The notes under the pieces: model-generated
The model's database searches: none
What the model was told of the DNA's origin: nothing
Seen by the model: the letters and a program-made list of their open reading frames with translations, nothing else
Source: Candidatus Thorarchaeota archaeon MP8T_1
GTDB lineage: Archaea > Asgardarchaeota > Thorarchaeia > Thorarchaeales > Thorarchaeaceae
Length of the DNA stretch: 53,322 nt
NCBI GenBank assembly: GCA_002825465.1
Contig: PJER01000021.1
Span: 1-53,322 of the forward strand
Reading direction: 5' to 3'
Shown: in pieces, positions 7,869 through 14,879 of the stretch
Position numbering within the stretch: position 1 is the stretch's first letter
Layout: each line of letters starts with the position of its first letter
Made by a program: the position numbers and the translations under genes

Positions 7869-8963
7869 ATATTTCAAGAATTAGCGCCTCAAGATTTTGA
7901 GAAGGGTCGATTCCTCTTCAAGGAATTCGATTTCCAAGTTGTTGTTAGAGCAGTCATAGAGAATACATCACCAGGTAAGATTTGGGTGGACAATCCTGAC
8001 AAACCAGAAAGTGGGTTTATGGCTACAACAGAGGGTTGGTTTCTTGCAGGCAATCCCCAAAATGAAGGATTCAATCATGGTCTACGAACACTTGTTCATG
8101 ATATGCTTCTCAAGGGCGAGTATTATTCTCCTGTCAATCCAGAATTTCTTGAAGAGCTATTCTTTCATATAGACTCTGATGAATGGAAACTACAATTTCC
8201 TTATATCTTTGACATTAGGCCACCGCTCCCGACTCACCGAAATCACTTCATTTGTGATAGGGTTTCTCTTGAATGGAAAGCGCACATTCCCGAAGGTTAT
8301 ACACTACACACTGTTGACTCAACTCTCGATATTGAATCATTGGAATTCCCTGAGGACATTAAACAATGGGTATCTCACAGTCTGCATGATCAGATCAAGC
8401 GTGGATTTGGGAAGTGTCTGACGCATGGAACCAAGGTCGTGGTCTGGATTAATGCAGATTGCGCAAGTGGCACAGAATGTGAGATTGGCATCATTACAAC
8501 AAAGAACTATCGGATGAAGGGTCTTGGTGCACTCACTGCAGCTGCGGCAGTCGACAATTGTTTCTCGACTGGATTTTCAAAGGTTGGTTGGCATTGTGAG
8601 AATCATAATTATGGCTCTATTGCGGTTGCACGAAAAGTTGGGTTTGTCAAAGAACGCGATTATTATCACTATATTTGCATGTTTGATGAGGCTGTTCATC
8701 ATGCTGAACAGGCGGTACGTCACTTCTTCGATAAAGAGTATGATGAATCTATTGATTGCTTCGAGCGTGCATTTGCTATGAAAGATGTTTCCTCTTGGTT
8801 CTATACACTTGCAGCTCAAGCATACGCAGTTAAGAATGAACCCGAAGTCGTGGTGAGGTATCTTAGGAAAGCTAAATCTCTGGGTTGGACAAATTGGGAT
8901 AGCGTGTTACAGAATGAGCAAATCCAATCTGTTTTGAATCACACTACCCTCAAAGATTTCTAA
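7869..8963 (+). CDS. GNAT acetyltransferase (PF12746-like) fused to TPR-like tail, start unclear
   Basis: The core matches the GNAT_acetyltran (ZmaR-like) family: RMKGLGALTAAAAVDNCFS is the acetyl-CoA loop and helix, then VGWHCENHNYGSIAVARKVGF. The final about 90 residues (HAEQAVRHFFDKEYDESIDC onward) look like two tetratricopeptide-type helical repeats. The first standard start is GTG 7986, but the frame is open back to 7863. Those upstream codons (FQELAPQDFEKGRFLFKEF, then VVVRAVIENTSPGKIWV) look like the family's N-terminus. No ATG, GTG or TTG lies in that stretch. GGTGA at 7858-7862 sits just before ATC 7866 and ATA 7869. The start is therefore a non-standard codon or a sequence error; the 3' end at 8963 is firm. 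Confidence 0.75.
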   Translation: MFQELAPQDFEKGRFLFKEFDFQVVVRAVIENTSPGKIWVDNPDKPESGFMATTEGWFLAGNPQNEGFNHGLRTLVHDMLLKGEYYSPVNPEFLEELFFHIDSDEWKLQFPYIFDIRPPLPTHRNHFICDRVSLEWKAHIPEGYTLHTVDSTLDIESLEFPEDIKQWVSHSLHDQIKRGFGKCLTHGTKVVVWINADCASGTECEIGIITTKNYRMKGLGALTAAAAVDNCFSTGFSKVGWHCENHNYGSIAVARKVGFVKERDYYHYICMFDEAVHHAEQAVRHFFDKEYDESIDCFERAFAMKDVSSWFYTLAAQAYAVKNEPEVVVRYLRKAKSLGWTNWDSVLQNEQIQSVLNHTTLKDF

Positions 8964-9043
8964 GCAACTAGACTAGCTTCCAGACACATAGAATTTAAAA
9001 CAATCATTTGACCTGTTCAAATTATCTACTCGGAGGTGGATGT

Positions 9044-10534
9044 TTGAAAAAGAGCGCGACCATTACCATAGTGGTTTTTTTGGTAGTTGCATTACTCATT
9101 CCTCAGACCTTGGCCATCACAAGTCAAGGCCTCTTTTACAGAATGGATAATGGCGATCGATTTTATTATACGTGGGAAATATCTCAACACGGGGTATTAA
9201 CCTCCAATGAGATAATCTATATCGATGTTGAAAACGCTAGTAAACCAGTACCCGACCAATTGACAACCCTGGGCGATTTAGAACATATAGATATACACAT
9301 TTCCTATGAAAATGATTCTGCAATGGGCTTCGAAGTCCTGATTTTCCTGTATATGGGATTCTTTGCATTTCCAGTTGGAAATTGGAGTCTAATTACTTCA
9401 TTGGCTAATACTGATCTTGATACCCTTCTTTTACCTGGCTCATATGATATTAACGTAGACCAAGATAGTGAAACTTGGGGATTCTCCTATAAGAACGATG
9501 ATTCTGATACTGCCCAGGTCGATGTTTCGGTAGAATATTCAAAATTCGATGGAATGATGTCTTACTACTATGTCGACTATTGGAATACTACAACTTCTGA
9601 ATCAATCGTAGAATATGAAGTTAATCGATTCTCCTATCATAATCTACAATGGGGATTCAATGATGGAGATCAATTTGATTTCAATCTTAATATGACAGGA
9701 TCTGATTTTGGATTCTCTGATGTGGATGAAAACTTCTACTTGACAGTTGCTGATGATGGAATTCCTATGGTTCCCTACAATATCTCTGAATGGACTGAAA
9801 TTCCATATATCATGGGCGATTTGTATTGGTCTGCGAATGATACTGAATTTTACGATCCTATCTTCAATCGTTCATGGAGAATTGCTGTTCCAATAGGAAA
9901 CTGGTCCCTCCTTGATAATTTCATAGATGATATCACAGATCCCACCAATCTTTCACTAGATGGTTCTGACCCCTGGTTCTGGGGATATTCATGGTCCGAT
10001 GATGTGGGTGATATCCATTATCAAGTACATACAGACTATCTCAAAGTTGATGGCTTCATAGCCAGGCACTCTGTGGTGGTCACAAATACAACGACCTCTG
10101 AAGTCATTGGAACAATCAATATTGAGCGTCTTAATCTCGAACCATATACAGACCGTACTGATCCAGTAATTAATCATCCACAAGACATTGAGTTTGTGGA
10201 GGGAACTGCAAATCAGAGTATAATCTGGGGATTAATTGATGAGAATCCTACAACTTACACAGTTACAGTGAACGGAACCGTTGTAGATTCAGGTTCTTGG
10301 ACTTCAGGAGATAATATTGTCCTTGAATTGGATACCTTTGCAGCCGGGGAATATACCTGTGTCATAACTGCCTATGATATCGGAGGAAACTCTGCATCGG
10401 ATACTGTACTAGTAGTTGTGACCGCTCCAAGTGGTGGACTTATGGACTTACTCATGGACAATATTCTCTATATTGCAATAGGTGCTGGTGCAATCATACT
10501 TATTGGTGCAATAGTACTGATGCGTAGGAGATAA
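9044..10534 (+). CDS. Secreted surface protein with duplicated domains, Ig-like module and anchor
   Basis: About 496 aa. TTG at 9044 is chosen because GGAGGTG (9032-9038) lies 5 nt upstream and the protein then opens with MKKSATIT and a signal peptide. The ectodomain holds two related halves, each with a GD(R/Q)F start (GDRFYYTWEIS; GDQFDFNLNMTGSD), a PVGNWSLI/PIGNWSLL block and a WGFSYKND/WGYSWSDD block, so it is an internal duplication. After that comes an Ig-like module (INHPQDIEFVEG to SASDTVLVVV) homologous to that in 885-2534. A C-terminal transmembrane helix and MRRR tail follow. It is probably a membrane-anchored external protein, binding partner unknown. It ends at a hairpin terminator. 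Confidence 0.85.
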   Translation: MKKSATITIVVFLVVALLIPQTLAITSQGLFYRMDNGDRFYYTWEISQHGVLTSNEIIYIDVENASKPVPDQLTTLGDLEHIDIHISYENDSAMGFEVLIFLYMGFFAFPVGNWSLITSLANTDLDTLLLPGSYDINVDQDSETWGFSYKNDDSDTAQVDVSVEYSKFDGMMSYYYVDYWNTTTSESIVEYEVNRFSYHNLQWGFNDGDQFDFNLNMTGSDFGFSDVDENFYLTVADDGIPMVPYNISEWTEIPYIMGDLYWSANDTEFYDPIFNRSWRIAVPIGNWSLLDNFIDDITDPTNLSLDGSDPWFWGYSWSDDVGDIHYQVHTDYLKVDGFIARHSVVVTNTTTSEVIGTINIERLNLEPYTDRTDPVINHPQDIEFVEGTANQSIIWGLIDENPTTYTVTVNGTVVDSGSWTSGDNIVLELDTFAAGEYTCVITAYDIGGNSASDTVLVVVTAPSGGLMDLLMDNILYIAIGAGAIILIGAIVLMRRR

Positions 10535-10547
10535 GATTCCTAGGAAA

Positions 10548-10581
10548 ATGAGTGTGAGAGCACTCATTCTCTCTCTTTTTC
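10548..10581 (+). terminator. Hairpin terminator after surface-protein gene
   Basis: ATGAGTG (10548-10554), loop TGAGAG, CACTCAT (10561-10567) is a perfect 7-bp stem, followed by a pyrimidine tract with T-run near 10575-10580. It lies 14 nt after the stop of the surface-protein gene. Confidence 0.65.
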
Positions 10582-10605
10582 TGATAATTGCTTGAAAAGA
10601 AGAAG

Positions 10606-10633
10606 TGATGAGCTGGGCGTGATTTGAACACGA
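10606..10633 (-). pseudogene. Decayed tRNA 3' end (T-arm plus acceptor strand)
   Basis: On the minus strand: a T-arm with loop TTCAAAT and stem CGTG/CACG (10617-10633), then a seven-base acceptor strand CCAGCTC, discriminator A, and TCA where CCA would be (10606-10608). The flank AAGAAGAAGTG is also found beyond the 3' end of tRNA-Gly (about 683-693). The rest of the tRNA (anticodon arm, D-arm, 5' acceptor) is absent, so this is a relic. Confidence 0.6.
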
Positions 10634-10659
10634 TGTAGAGTATCGTCATGGATGTTTGA

Positions 10660-10869
10660 AGTATCCTTTATTCGACCTACAAACTTAGGAAACTTGTAGA
10701 GAATCTTGAATTGACAGATTGCATTTTTAGAACAAATCATGCATCGAATTATCTACCTATTCGAGGTACATTCAATCGTGACAAAAATCAGCTATTAGAT
10801 GTACTCCAAAAGACAATAGAAAACAAGGATTTTGACAAACTAAGACCAAGCTATTTACAAGGTCCGTAA
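10660..10869 (+). pseudogene. C-terminal fragment of a radical SAM protein
   Basis: The plus strand encodes 69 residues in one open frame ending at TAA 10867-10869, but without a start codon of its own. The key block CIFRTNHASNYLPIRGTF, followed by DKNQLLDVLQ and LRPSYLQGP, matches the extreme C-terminus of a widespread family of about 290-aa radical SAM proteins. The catalytic CxxxCxxC N-terminal part is missing. Upstream there is a stop codon and then a tRNA 3'-end relic. A hairpin terminator follows the stop, as would be expected for the original gene. It is read as a truncated remnant. Confidence 0.7.
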
Positions 10870-10872
10870 GAT

Positions 10873-10894
10873 AAAAGAGAGGGTATCTCTTTTT
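10873..10894 (+). terminator. Hairpin terminator after radical SAM fragment
   Basis: AAAAGAGA (10873-10880), loop GGGTA, TCTCTTTT (10886-10893) forms an 8-bp stem ending in a T-run, 3 nt after the stop of the gene fragment. Confidence 0.5.
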
Positions 10895-10956
10895 CATAGC
10901 AATCAAGTAAAGAGAACCCCCATCATTGTGGTCTAGACTGTTCTAGGTGCTAATGA

Positions 10957-11103
10957 TTATACACCAGACCAGCCGAGTCCTGTTTGATCTGAAAGTATTT
11001 TCAATCGATCATTTTTAGAATTGCGTCGAGAACGATCAGAGTGATGATTTCGACCTTGTCTTCTTCTATGATCGTGCCTACTTGAGTGATTATGTCTACC
11101 CAC
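10957..11103 (-). CDS. Possible His/Arg-rich microprotein, 48 aa
   Basis: A GTG at 11103 is preceded on the minus strand by a near-ideal Shine-Dalgarno, GGAGGTGAT, ending 3 nt before the start. The product begins MGRHNHSSRHDHRRRQGRN, continues with another HH and SRR, and ends KILSDQTGLGWSGV. The first 30 residues are almost entirely His, Arg, Ser, Asn and Gln, which could bind metal or nucleic acid. The last 14 residues look like ordinary protein. No homolog is known to me. The same frame is open back to 11172, but the extension lacks a comparable ribosome site. It may be a real small gene in an otherwise gene-poor region, or chance. Confidence 0.4.
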   Translation of the reverse strand: MGRHNHSSRHDHRRRQGRNHHSDRSRRNSKNDRLKILSDQTGLGWSGV

Positions 11104-11526
11104 TATATCACCTCCTGGCACGATATTGAAGCGACTAGATTTTGTTCTTGAAAGAATCCGGATATTCGACATGATGATAAAAATACAATGTAGTCAGGTT
11201 CTCTAGAAGCTTTCGAAAAATAGGACTCAGATTGATGATTTGAAAGTGATAATCCTAAAGGATAGTTCTTCACGAGTCTTTCATTTAATTGAATTATTCT
11301 TCGCTTCATGATAGGGCAACATCGCCTTGAAACATTATTTTGGAAAAAAATGAAGATAAATATTGACATTGATTATTTATTGAGTTTTAAAGCAGTATCT
11401 GACCAAATGATGATAGTGAGTTTTATTTTTGAAAACTATTTTCAACTAATATATGAATATATTGTGTGGAAGTTAAAAATAGTGGATTGGCTCTTAATAG
11501 AGAATACTTGATTTATGAGAGGTAAA
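11104..11526. other. Gene-poor AT-rich spacer
   Basis: About 420 nt between the possible microprotein and tRNA-Val. Open frames here are short, lack ribosome binding sites and have no recognisable similarity. I see no repeat, RNA fold or promoter that I would defend. Confidence 0.6.
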
Positions 11527-11604
11527 TGGTGGGCCGGACGTGATTTGAACACGTGACCACCGCACTGTCAATGCGGTATCATAGCCGGGCTAGACCACCG
11601 GCCC
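11527..11604 (-). tRNA. tRNA-Val(GAC)
   Basis: The acceptor is GGGCCGG/CCGGCCC (11598-11604 with 11531-11537), discriminator A, encoded CCA at 11527-11529. The D-arm is GTCTAGCCCGGCTATGAT, the anticodon stem CCGCA/TGCGG with loop TTGACAG (anticodon GAC, valine), and the T-arm ACGTG-TTCAAAT-CACGT. All arms pair and there is no intron. Confidence 0.93.
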
Positions 11605-11665
11605 AGTGATTCCTCTCACAATTCCTGCTGATTAAAAACATTGCGACGAGGTAGAAATTTTGGCT

Positions 11666-11959
11666 CTATTCTTCAGAAGCAGCCAGCATCTTTTCATGCT
11701 CTTTTTTCTCGCGATGACCTGAGTACGCTCTTATCAAGAGTCCGAGTAGCACTAGAGGGCCAAGCATCCAGGTCAACATGAAGATGTAGGAAAATGCATC
11801 TCCCATAAACACAACATTCCCACCAAGGATTCCGGGTAGAGCTGCTACAAAGCCAAGAAAAATGACCACTATAATCGCTCCGATGCATGTGCATCCAGAG
11901 TTTTTCACATATTGTTTTTCAGAAGCTGTGAAGTATTTGTAATCCGGGGGGTATGCCAT
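11666..11959 (-). CDS. Small membrane protein, two helices
   Basis: 97 aa from the ATG at 11959, preceded by GGAGG. A longer reading would run into the dUTPase gene and is rejected. A short hydrophilic head (MAYPPDYKYFTASEKQYVKNSG) has two Cys before the first membrane helix (about residues 25-45). A second helix is at about 55-75, and a charged tail (HREKKEHEKMLAASEE) follows. It probably sits in the cytoplasmic membrane with the tail inside. No family was recognised. It lies downstream of dut on the same strand (about 55 nt), so the two may share a transcript. Confidence 0.7.
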   Translation of the reverse strand: MAYPPDYKYFTASEKQYVKNSGCTCIGAIIVVIFLGFVAALPGILGGNVVFMGDAFSYIFMLTWMLGPLVLLGLLIRAYSGHREKKEHEKMLAASEE

Positions 11960-12014
11960 CGTTTCATGTCCTCCAGGGATACTACTCTCAAAAGAAGATA
12001 AACATGCGTATGGC

Positions 12015-12452
12015 TCAGTGCGTTCCGGTACTTCCGAATCCTCCCTCTCCCCTATCTGTTTCAGATAACTCATCGACCTCGACGAATGTTACTTTGGGAA
12101 CTGGTCTAATTGCCAACTGGCTTATCCTCATACCCTTTGTTACCTTGAAACTGGAATCCCCTTGATTGATTACTATTGTCCTGACCTCTCCTCGATAACC
12201 ACTGTCAATGGTTCCTGGTGTATTAAGAACTGTAATTCCCTCTTTTAGCGCAAGTCCGCTACGTGGTCTCACTTGGCCTTCATACCCCACCGGTATCTCA
12301 ATAGCAATACCAGTTGGAATGGCATAGCGTTCTCCAGGTTTTAGTTCATAGTCTATGACCGAATAGAGATCGAATGCAGCATCATCCTCCCTTGCAGCTG
12401 TGGGTATCCTTGCCTCTGGATTGAGTCGTTTGACACGTATCTCTATAGTCAT
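12015..12452 (-). CDS. dut: dUTP diphosphatase (dUTPase)
   Basis: 145 aa from the ATG at 12452, with GAGAGGA 6 nt upstream (a second ATG at 12458 would add two residues). All five trimeric dUTPase motifs are visible: DDAAFDLYS at 23-31, RPRSGLALKEGI, NTPGTIDSGYRGEV with the catalytic Asp, KGMRISQLAI, and the C-terminal RGEGGFGSTG. It hydrolyses dUTP to dUMP and pyrophosphate, keeping uracil out of DNA and feeding thymidylate synthesis. Transcribed away from padR across a promoter region with palindromes. Confidence 0.95.
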   Translation of the reverse strand: MTIEIRVKRLNPEARIPTAAREDDAAFDLYSVIDYELKPGERYAIPTGIAIEIPVGYEGQVRPRSGLALKEGITVLNTPGTIDSGYRGEVRTIVINQGDSSFKVTKGMRISQLAIRPVPKVTFVEVDELSETDRGEGGFGSTGTH

Positions 12453-12530
12453 GGCCATTCCTCTCTCAAAGGAGCATCTCTCTCTCAAATATACATGTGG
12501 GTTACAATGTAATATAGCATAGTACATAAG

Positions 12531-12540
12531 ATTTATATAC
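12531..12540 (+). promoter_or_regulatory. TATA box of the padR operon
   Basis: ATTTATATAC is the clearest TATA element between the divergent dut and padR genes. It lies about 13 nt before the first of two inverted repeats, so a repressor bound there would overlap the transcription start. Confidence 0.6.
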
Positions 12541-12552
12541 AAATTATGTATA

Positions 12553-12590
12553 GTACTGTGTGTCGTACAGTACATTGTTACACACAATGT
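12553..12590. promoter_or_regulatory. Twin palindromic operators, candidate PadR sites
   Basis: Two inverted repeats abut. GTACTG and CAGTAC (12553-12573) flank a 9-nt spacer, and ACATTGT and ACAATGT (12572-12590) flank a 5-nt spacer. PadR dimers are known to bind ATGT/ACAT-type palindromes. A further ACAATGT half site is at 12504-12510, nearer to dut. Placement directly downstream of the TATA box suggests autorepression of padR and perhaps control of dut. Confidence 0.55.
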
Positions 12591-12623
12591 CACTGGGATA
12601 ATAATAATACAGAGGTAAACAAC

Positions 12624-12986
12624 GTGTCATTGACAAAAAAGACGCAAGAGGAATTGGACCGCTGGTCCAAAGAAGTCAAGCGAGGTGCTGTGACCCTTGC
12701 AATCCTATCACTTCTCAGCAAGAGAAGAGCGTACGGATACGAGGCAGTCAAGCTCCTTGATGATAAGATGTCATTCTTGGCTCTTGAACAAGGCACAGTC
12801 TATCCTTTGCTGAGACGTCTAGAGAAGCGTGAACTCCTAAGGTCTGAATGGGACTATGAAGATCCTACAAAACCCAAGAAGTACTACACAGTAACTGAAG
12901 AGGGTCTGAAGGCTTTAGGTGCAATGACGCAGACTTGGAATGTTCTCTCACGCGAAATGCGTGAAGTCGTTATGGAGGTTGTATAA
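12624..12986 (+). CDS. PadR family transcriptional regulator
   Basis: 120 aa from GTG 12624, with GAGGT upstream; the longer open frame upstream runs through the operator palindromes and is rejected. The winged helix is clear: VTLAILSLLSKRRAYGYEAV, then LALEQGTVYPLLRRLEKREL, then DPTKPKKYYTVTEEG, the typical PadR Y-(V/T)-x-T-x-x-G wing. The family binds palindromic operators as a dimer, usually as a repressor responding to a small ligand. The next gene starts 2 nt later and encodes a HAAS-domain membrane protein, the usual PadR partner. Confidence 0.9.
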   Translation: MSLTKKTQEELDRWSKEVKRGAVTLAILSLLSKRRAYGYEAVKLLDDKMSFLALEQGTVYPLLRRLEKRELLRSEWDYEDPTKPKKYYTVTEEGLKALGAMTQTWNVLSREMREVVMEVV

Positions 12987-12988
12987 TA

Positions 12989-14113
12989 ATGAGTAGTAAT
13001 AATCCATTAGAGTTAATCGAACAATATCTTGATCGTGTTAGGGTCTATCTTCCTCTAGACAGCGAAGATACCATCGTGGAACTTCAGACTCATCTCATTG
13101 AAGAGGCTGAAAGAATTGGCGGAGGTACAATGACTGCAGGTTCAGCTATGATGGCAATTGAAAGAATGGGTGACCCAAAGAGTGTTGCCCACGCATATGC
13201 TGGTTCTGGGGAGAAGGTAGGACCTGTTCCTGCTGAATATGCTAATCCAGTAGCTAGAATTTCAATAGTAATTATTGGAATTGCTGCGGCATTCATAACA
13301 GGTTTCTCACTTCTTGGTATTCCAATTTCCCAATTGTTGGGAGCTGACATTCAGAACTGGCCAATAAGCATTCCAATCATGGTCTTTCTCAATCTGTTCA
13401 TCTTTATTGCAATAATCGGTGTCATATCACTATTAGATCGTGAAAAGCCACCCACTGAGAAGACAATACTTGAGTCCATCTTTGGTCTAGGTGTTGAAGG
13501 GTTCAAGCCCAAGAGTAAGCTAGATGCACTAGGTGACCTTTTCATGGGAGTCCTATGGGGTCTCATCCTGCTGCTTCCTCAGGTTGTAATACTATATACT
13601 GCAGCCTTTGCAGAGGTCTATCTCTATGTGGTAGTCTTCTTATTTGTTGGAGCAGTTAGAGGTGCACTCTTCTATGTTGGAGGAGAGAACAACTTCAACC
13701 TAGCTGTGGAAGGAATTCTTAGCGCAGTCTGGGTTTCTCTAGCAATAGTCCTCATCAACATAGGTTGGCCAATCAGATACGTCTATGTAAACGACGGAAT
13801 CTCATGGAGCCTGTTTGATATTACAACATTCTTCACTGAGCATGAAATTCCATTCGTTCCATTCGATTGGATATGGGCCTTTGTCATGTTCATTACAGTT
13901 GTCATTGCTGTGTGGAGAATCTTTGTATCAGCCATGAAGATCACCATGCATCTTCGTGCTGGGAAAGGTATCTGGTGGCAGGGCAACTGGGGTAAGCGAC
14001 GTAGTTTGCGAACCCCACTCTGGAAGAGAATACTTGGCGAACATGATCAATTCCAGAAGCAAGAAGAAACTGTCCGTCATGATGGGTACCTAGACTCTGA
14101 TGAGTCACAATAG
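12989..14113 (+). CDS. HAAS-domain multi-pass membrane protein, PadR partner
   Basis: 374 aa. The first about 75 residues (NPLELIEQYLDRVRVYLPLD, then IVELQTHLIEEAERIGG and AIERMGDPKSVAHAYAG) are a HAAS-type helical domain, as in DUF1700 proteins co-encoded with PadR regulators. About seven to eight hydrophobic helices follow, between residues 90 and 330. The tail is basic then acidic and presumably cytoplasmic. It starts 2 nt after the padR stop, so the two are co-translated. Inferred role: membrane sensor or PadR-controlled envelope protein; no enzymatic motif is seen. Ends at a terminator hairpin shared with the converging gene. Confidence 0.85.
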   Translation: MSSNNPLELIEQYLDRVRVYLPLDSEDTIVELQTHLIEEAERIGGGTMTAGSAMMAIERMGDPKSVAHAYAGSGEKVGPVPAEYANPVARISIVIIGIAAAFITGFSLLGIPISQLLGADIQNWPISIPIMVFLNLFIFIAIIGVISLLDREKPPTEKTILESIFGLGVEGFKPKSKLDALGDLFMGVLWGLILLLPQVVILYTAAFAEVYLYVVVFLFVGAVRGALFYVGGENNFNLAVEGILSAVWVSLAIVLINIGWPIRYVYVNDGISWSLFDITTFFTEHEIPFVPFDWIWAFVMFITVVIAVWRIFVSAMKITMHLRAGKGIWWQGNWGKRRSLRTPLWKRILGEHDQFQKQEETVRHDGYLDSDESQ

Positions 14114-14126
14114 ATTAAGAATCTTT

Positions 14127-14157
14127 GAGGGTGAAATTCCCTCACATCTCTTTTTTT
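14127..14157 (+). terminator. Hairpin terminator between convergent genes
   Basis: GAGGG (14127-14131), a 7-nt loop, CCCTC (14139-14143), then a T-rich run to 14157 that reaches into the stop of the opposing gene. It serves the padR-HAAS transcript. Confidence 0.6.
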
Positions 14158-14365
14158 ATTCTGTCTGATTTTCTTCTTTTTGTAATTCTCTGACACCATA
14201 GTAAATACTGAGAACAATAACGAGTGTGCCTAATACTGCATACATCAATGGGAGATACATGAACATGGCAATCAAAAGCAAAGCAATTAGAAATATTGCA
14301 AGTAGTAACATAACTAAATCGGACTCATCAATTCCAAGTGGTAGTAGACCCCAAGATGAGCTCAC
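14156..14365 (-). CDS. Small hydrophobic protein, two membrane helices
   Basis: 69 aa: a short N-terminal segment with two acidic residues, two adjacent hydrophobic helices (about residues 17-36 and 39-57) separated by YLP, and a charged Glu/Lys/Gln tail. The amino-acid layout is that of a real small membrane protein. It converges on the HAAS gene, with 42 nt between stops. No family was recognised. Confidence 0.55.
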   Translation of the reverse strand: MSSSWGLLPLGIDESDLVMLLLAIFLIALLLIAMFMYLPLMYAVLGTLVIVLSIYYGVRELQKEENQTE

Positions 14366-14496
14366 TTTTGAAACTCCGAATCAAGCATTTGCACATCATG
14401 TTATGAATCAACCTACGTTGTCCCGAAAATCAAGAAAAATCATGCGTAGAGAGAAACTAATATTGCAAATCTTGTATTGACTTCCAGTTGATTTCA

Positions 14497-14796
14497 ATGA
14501 GAGAAATTGAACTAGAGATATTTGAGAGTGGCTGCGGACGGCACAAAGTTGGAGAGAAATACAAGTATCCTGAAGACATTGGCAAGATGTGTACTTGGCT
14601 TGTTGAAAGTGCAACTCATATGATTAAGGTCCTTCGTCATGATGGCAAACTTGGTTGGTCATACAAAGATACTCCCTATGAGAAAATAATCAACAAGAAA
14701 GGAGTGACAACAGAGTTTGTACGCTGCCCAGACCCAACAACCGCTGGTGTCGTACTCAAGATTATTGGAACAAAGGTAGCAATACCGAAAAAGTGA
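14497..14796 (+). CDS. Small Cys-containing protein, TIGR04076-like
   Basis: 99 aa from the ATG at 14497. The blocks FESGCGRHKVGEKYKYPEDI, ICxWL-like KMCTWLVES, and TTEFVRCPDPTTAGVVLKII resemble the small TIGR04076-type proteins, which are of unknown function and often found in anaerobes with redox genes. Three Cys (in GCG, KMC, RCP) could be redox or metal ligands. A clearer member of the family lies at 24439-24771. The stop at 14794-14796 is only 2 nt from the CCA of the opposing tRNA-Ile, so the genes abut tail to tail. Confidence 0.65.
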   Translation: MREIELEIFESGCGRHKVGEKYKYPEDIGKMCTWLVESATHMIKVLRHDGKLGWSYKDTPYEKIINKKGVTTEFVRCPDPTTAGVVLKIIGTKVAIPKK

Positions 14797-14798
14797 GT

Positions 14799-14877
14799 TG
14801 GTGGGATGTGGCGGAATCGAACCGCCGATCTTCGCCATATAAGAGCAACGTCATTCACCAAGCTAGACTAACATCCC
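14799..14877 (-). tRNA. tRNA-Ile(TAT)
   Basis: Acceptor GGGATGT/ACATCCC (14871-14877 with 14803-14809), discriminator A, encoded CCA (14799-14801). D-arm with GTC/GAC stem and a GG-containing loop. T-arm GGCGG-TTCGATT-CCGCC. The anticodon stem TTGCT/GGCGA (two G-U pairs) closes loop CTTATAT, giving anticodon TAT, which reads AUA as isoleucine. The variable loop is AGATC. All invariant positions are intact, so it looks functional. Most archaea read AUA with a modified CAU anticodon instead. Confidence 0.8.
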
Positions 14878-14879
14878 AA

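Noticed and set aside
11407..11415. ATGATGA string as a possible box C of a C/D guide RNA
   Set aside because: No matching D box (CTGA) at a suitable distance and no C'/D' pair, so not called.
12453..12593. Extended dUTPase start and extended PadR start through the divergent region
   Set aside because: Both extensions run through the TATA box and operator palindromes and would overlap each other. Starts with ribosome sites at 12452 and 12624 are preferred.
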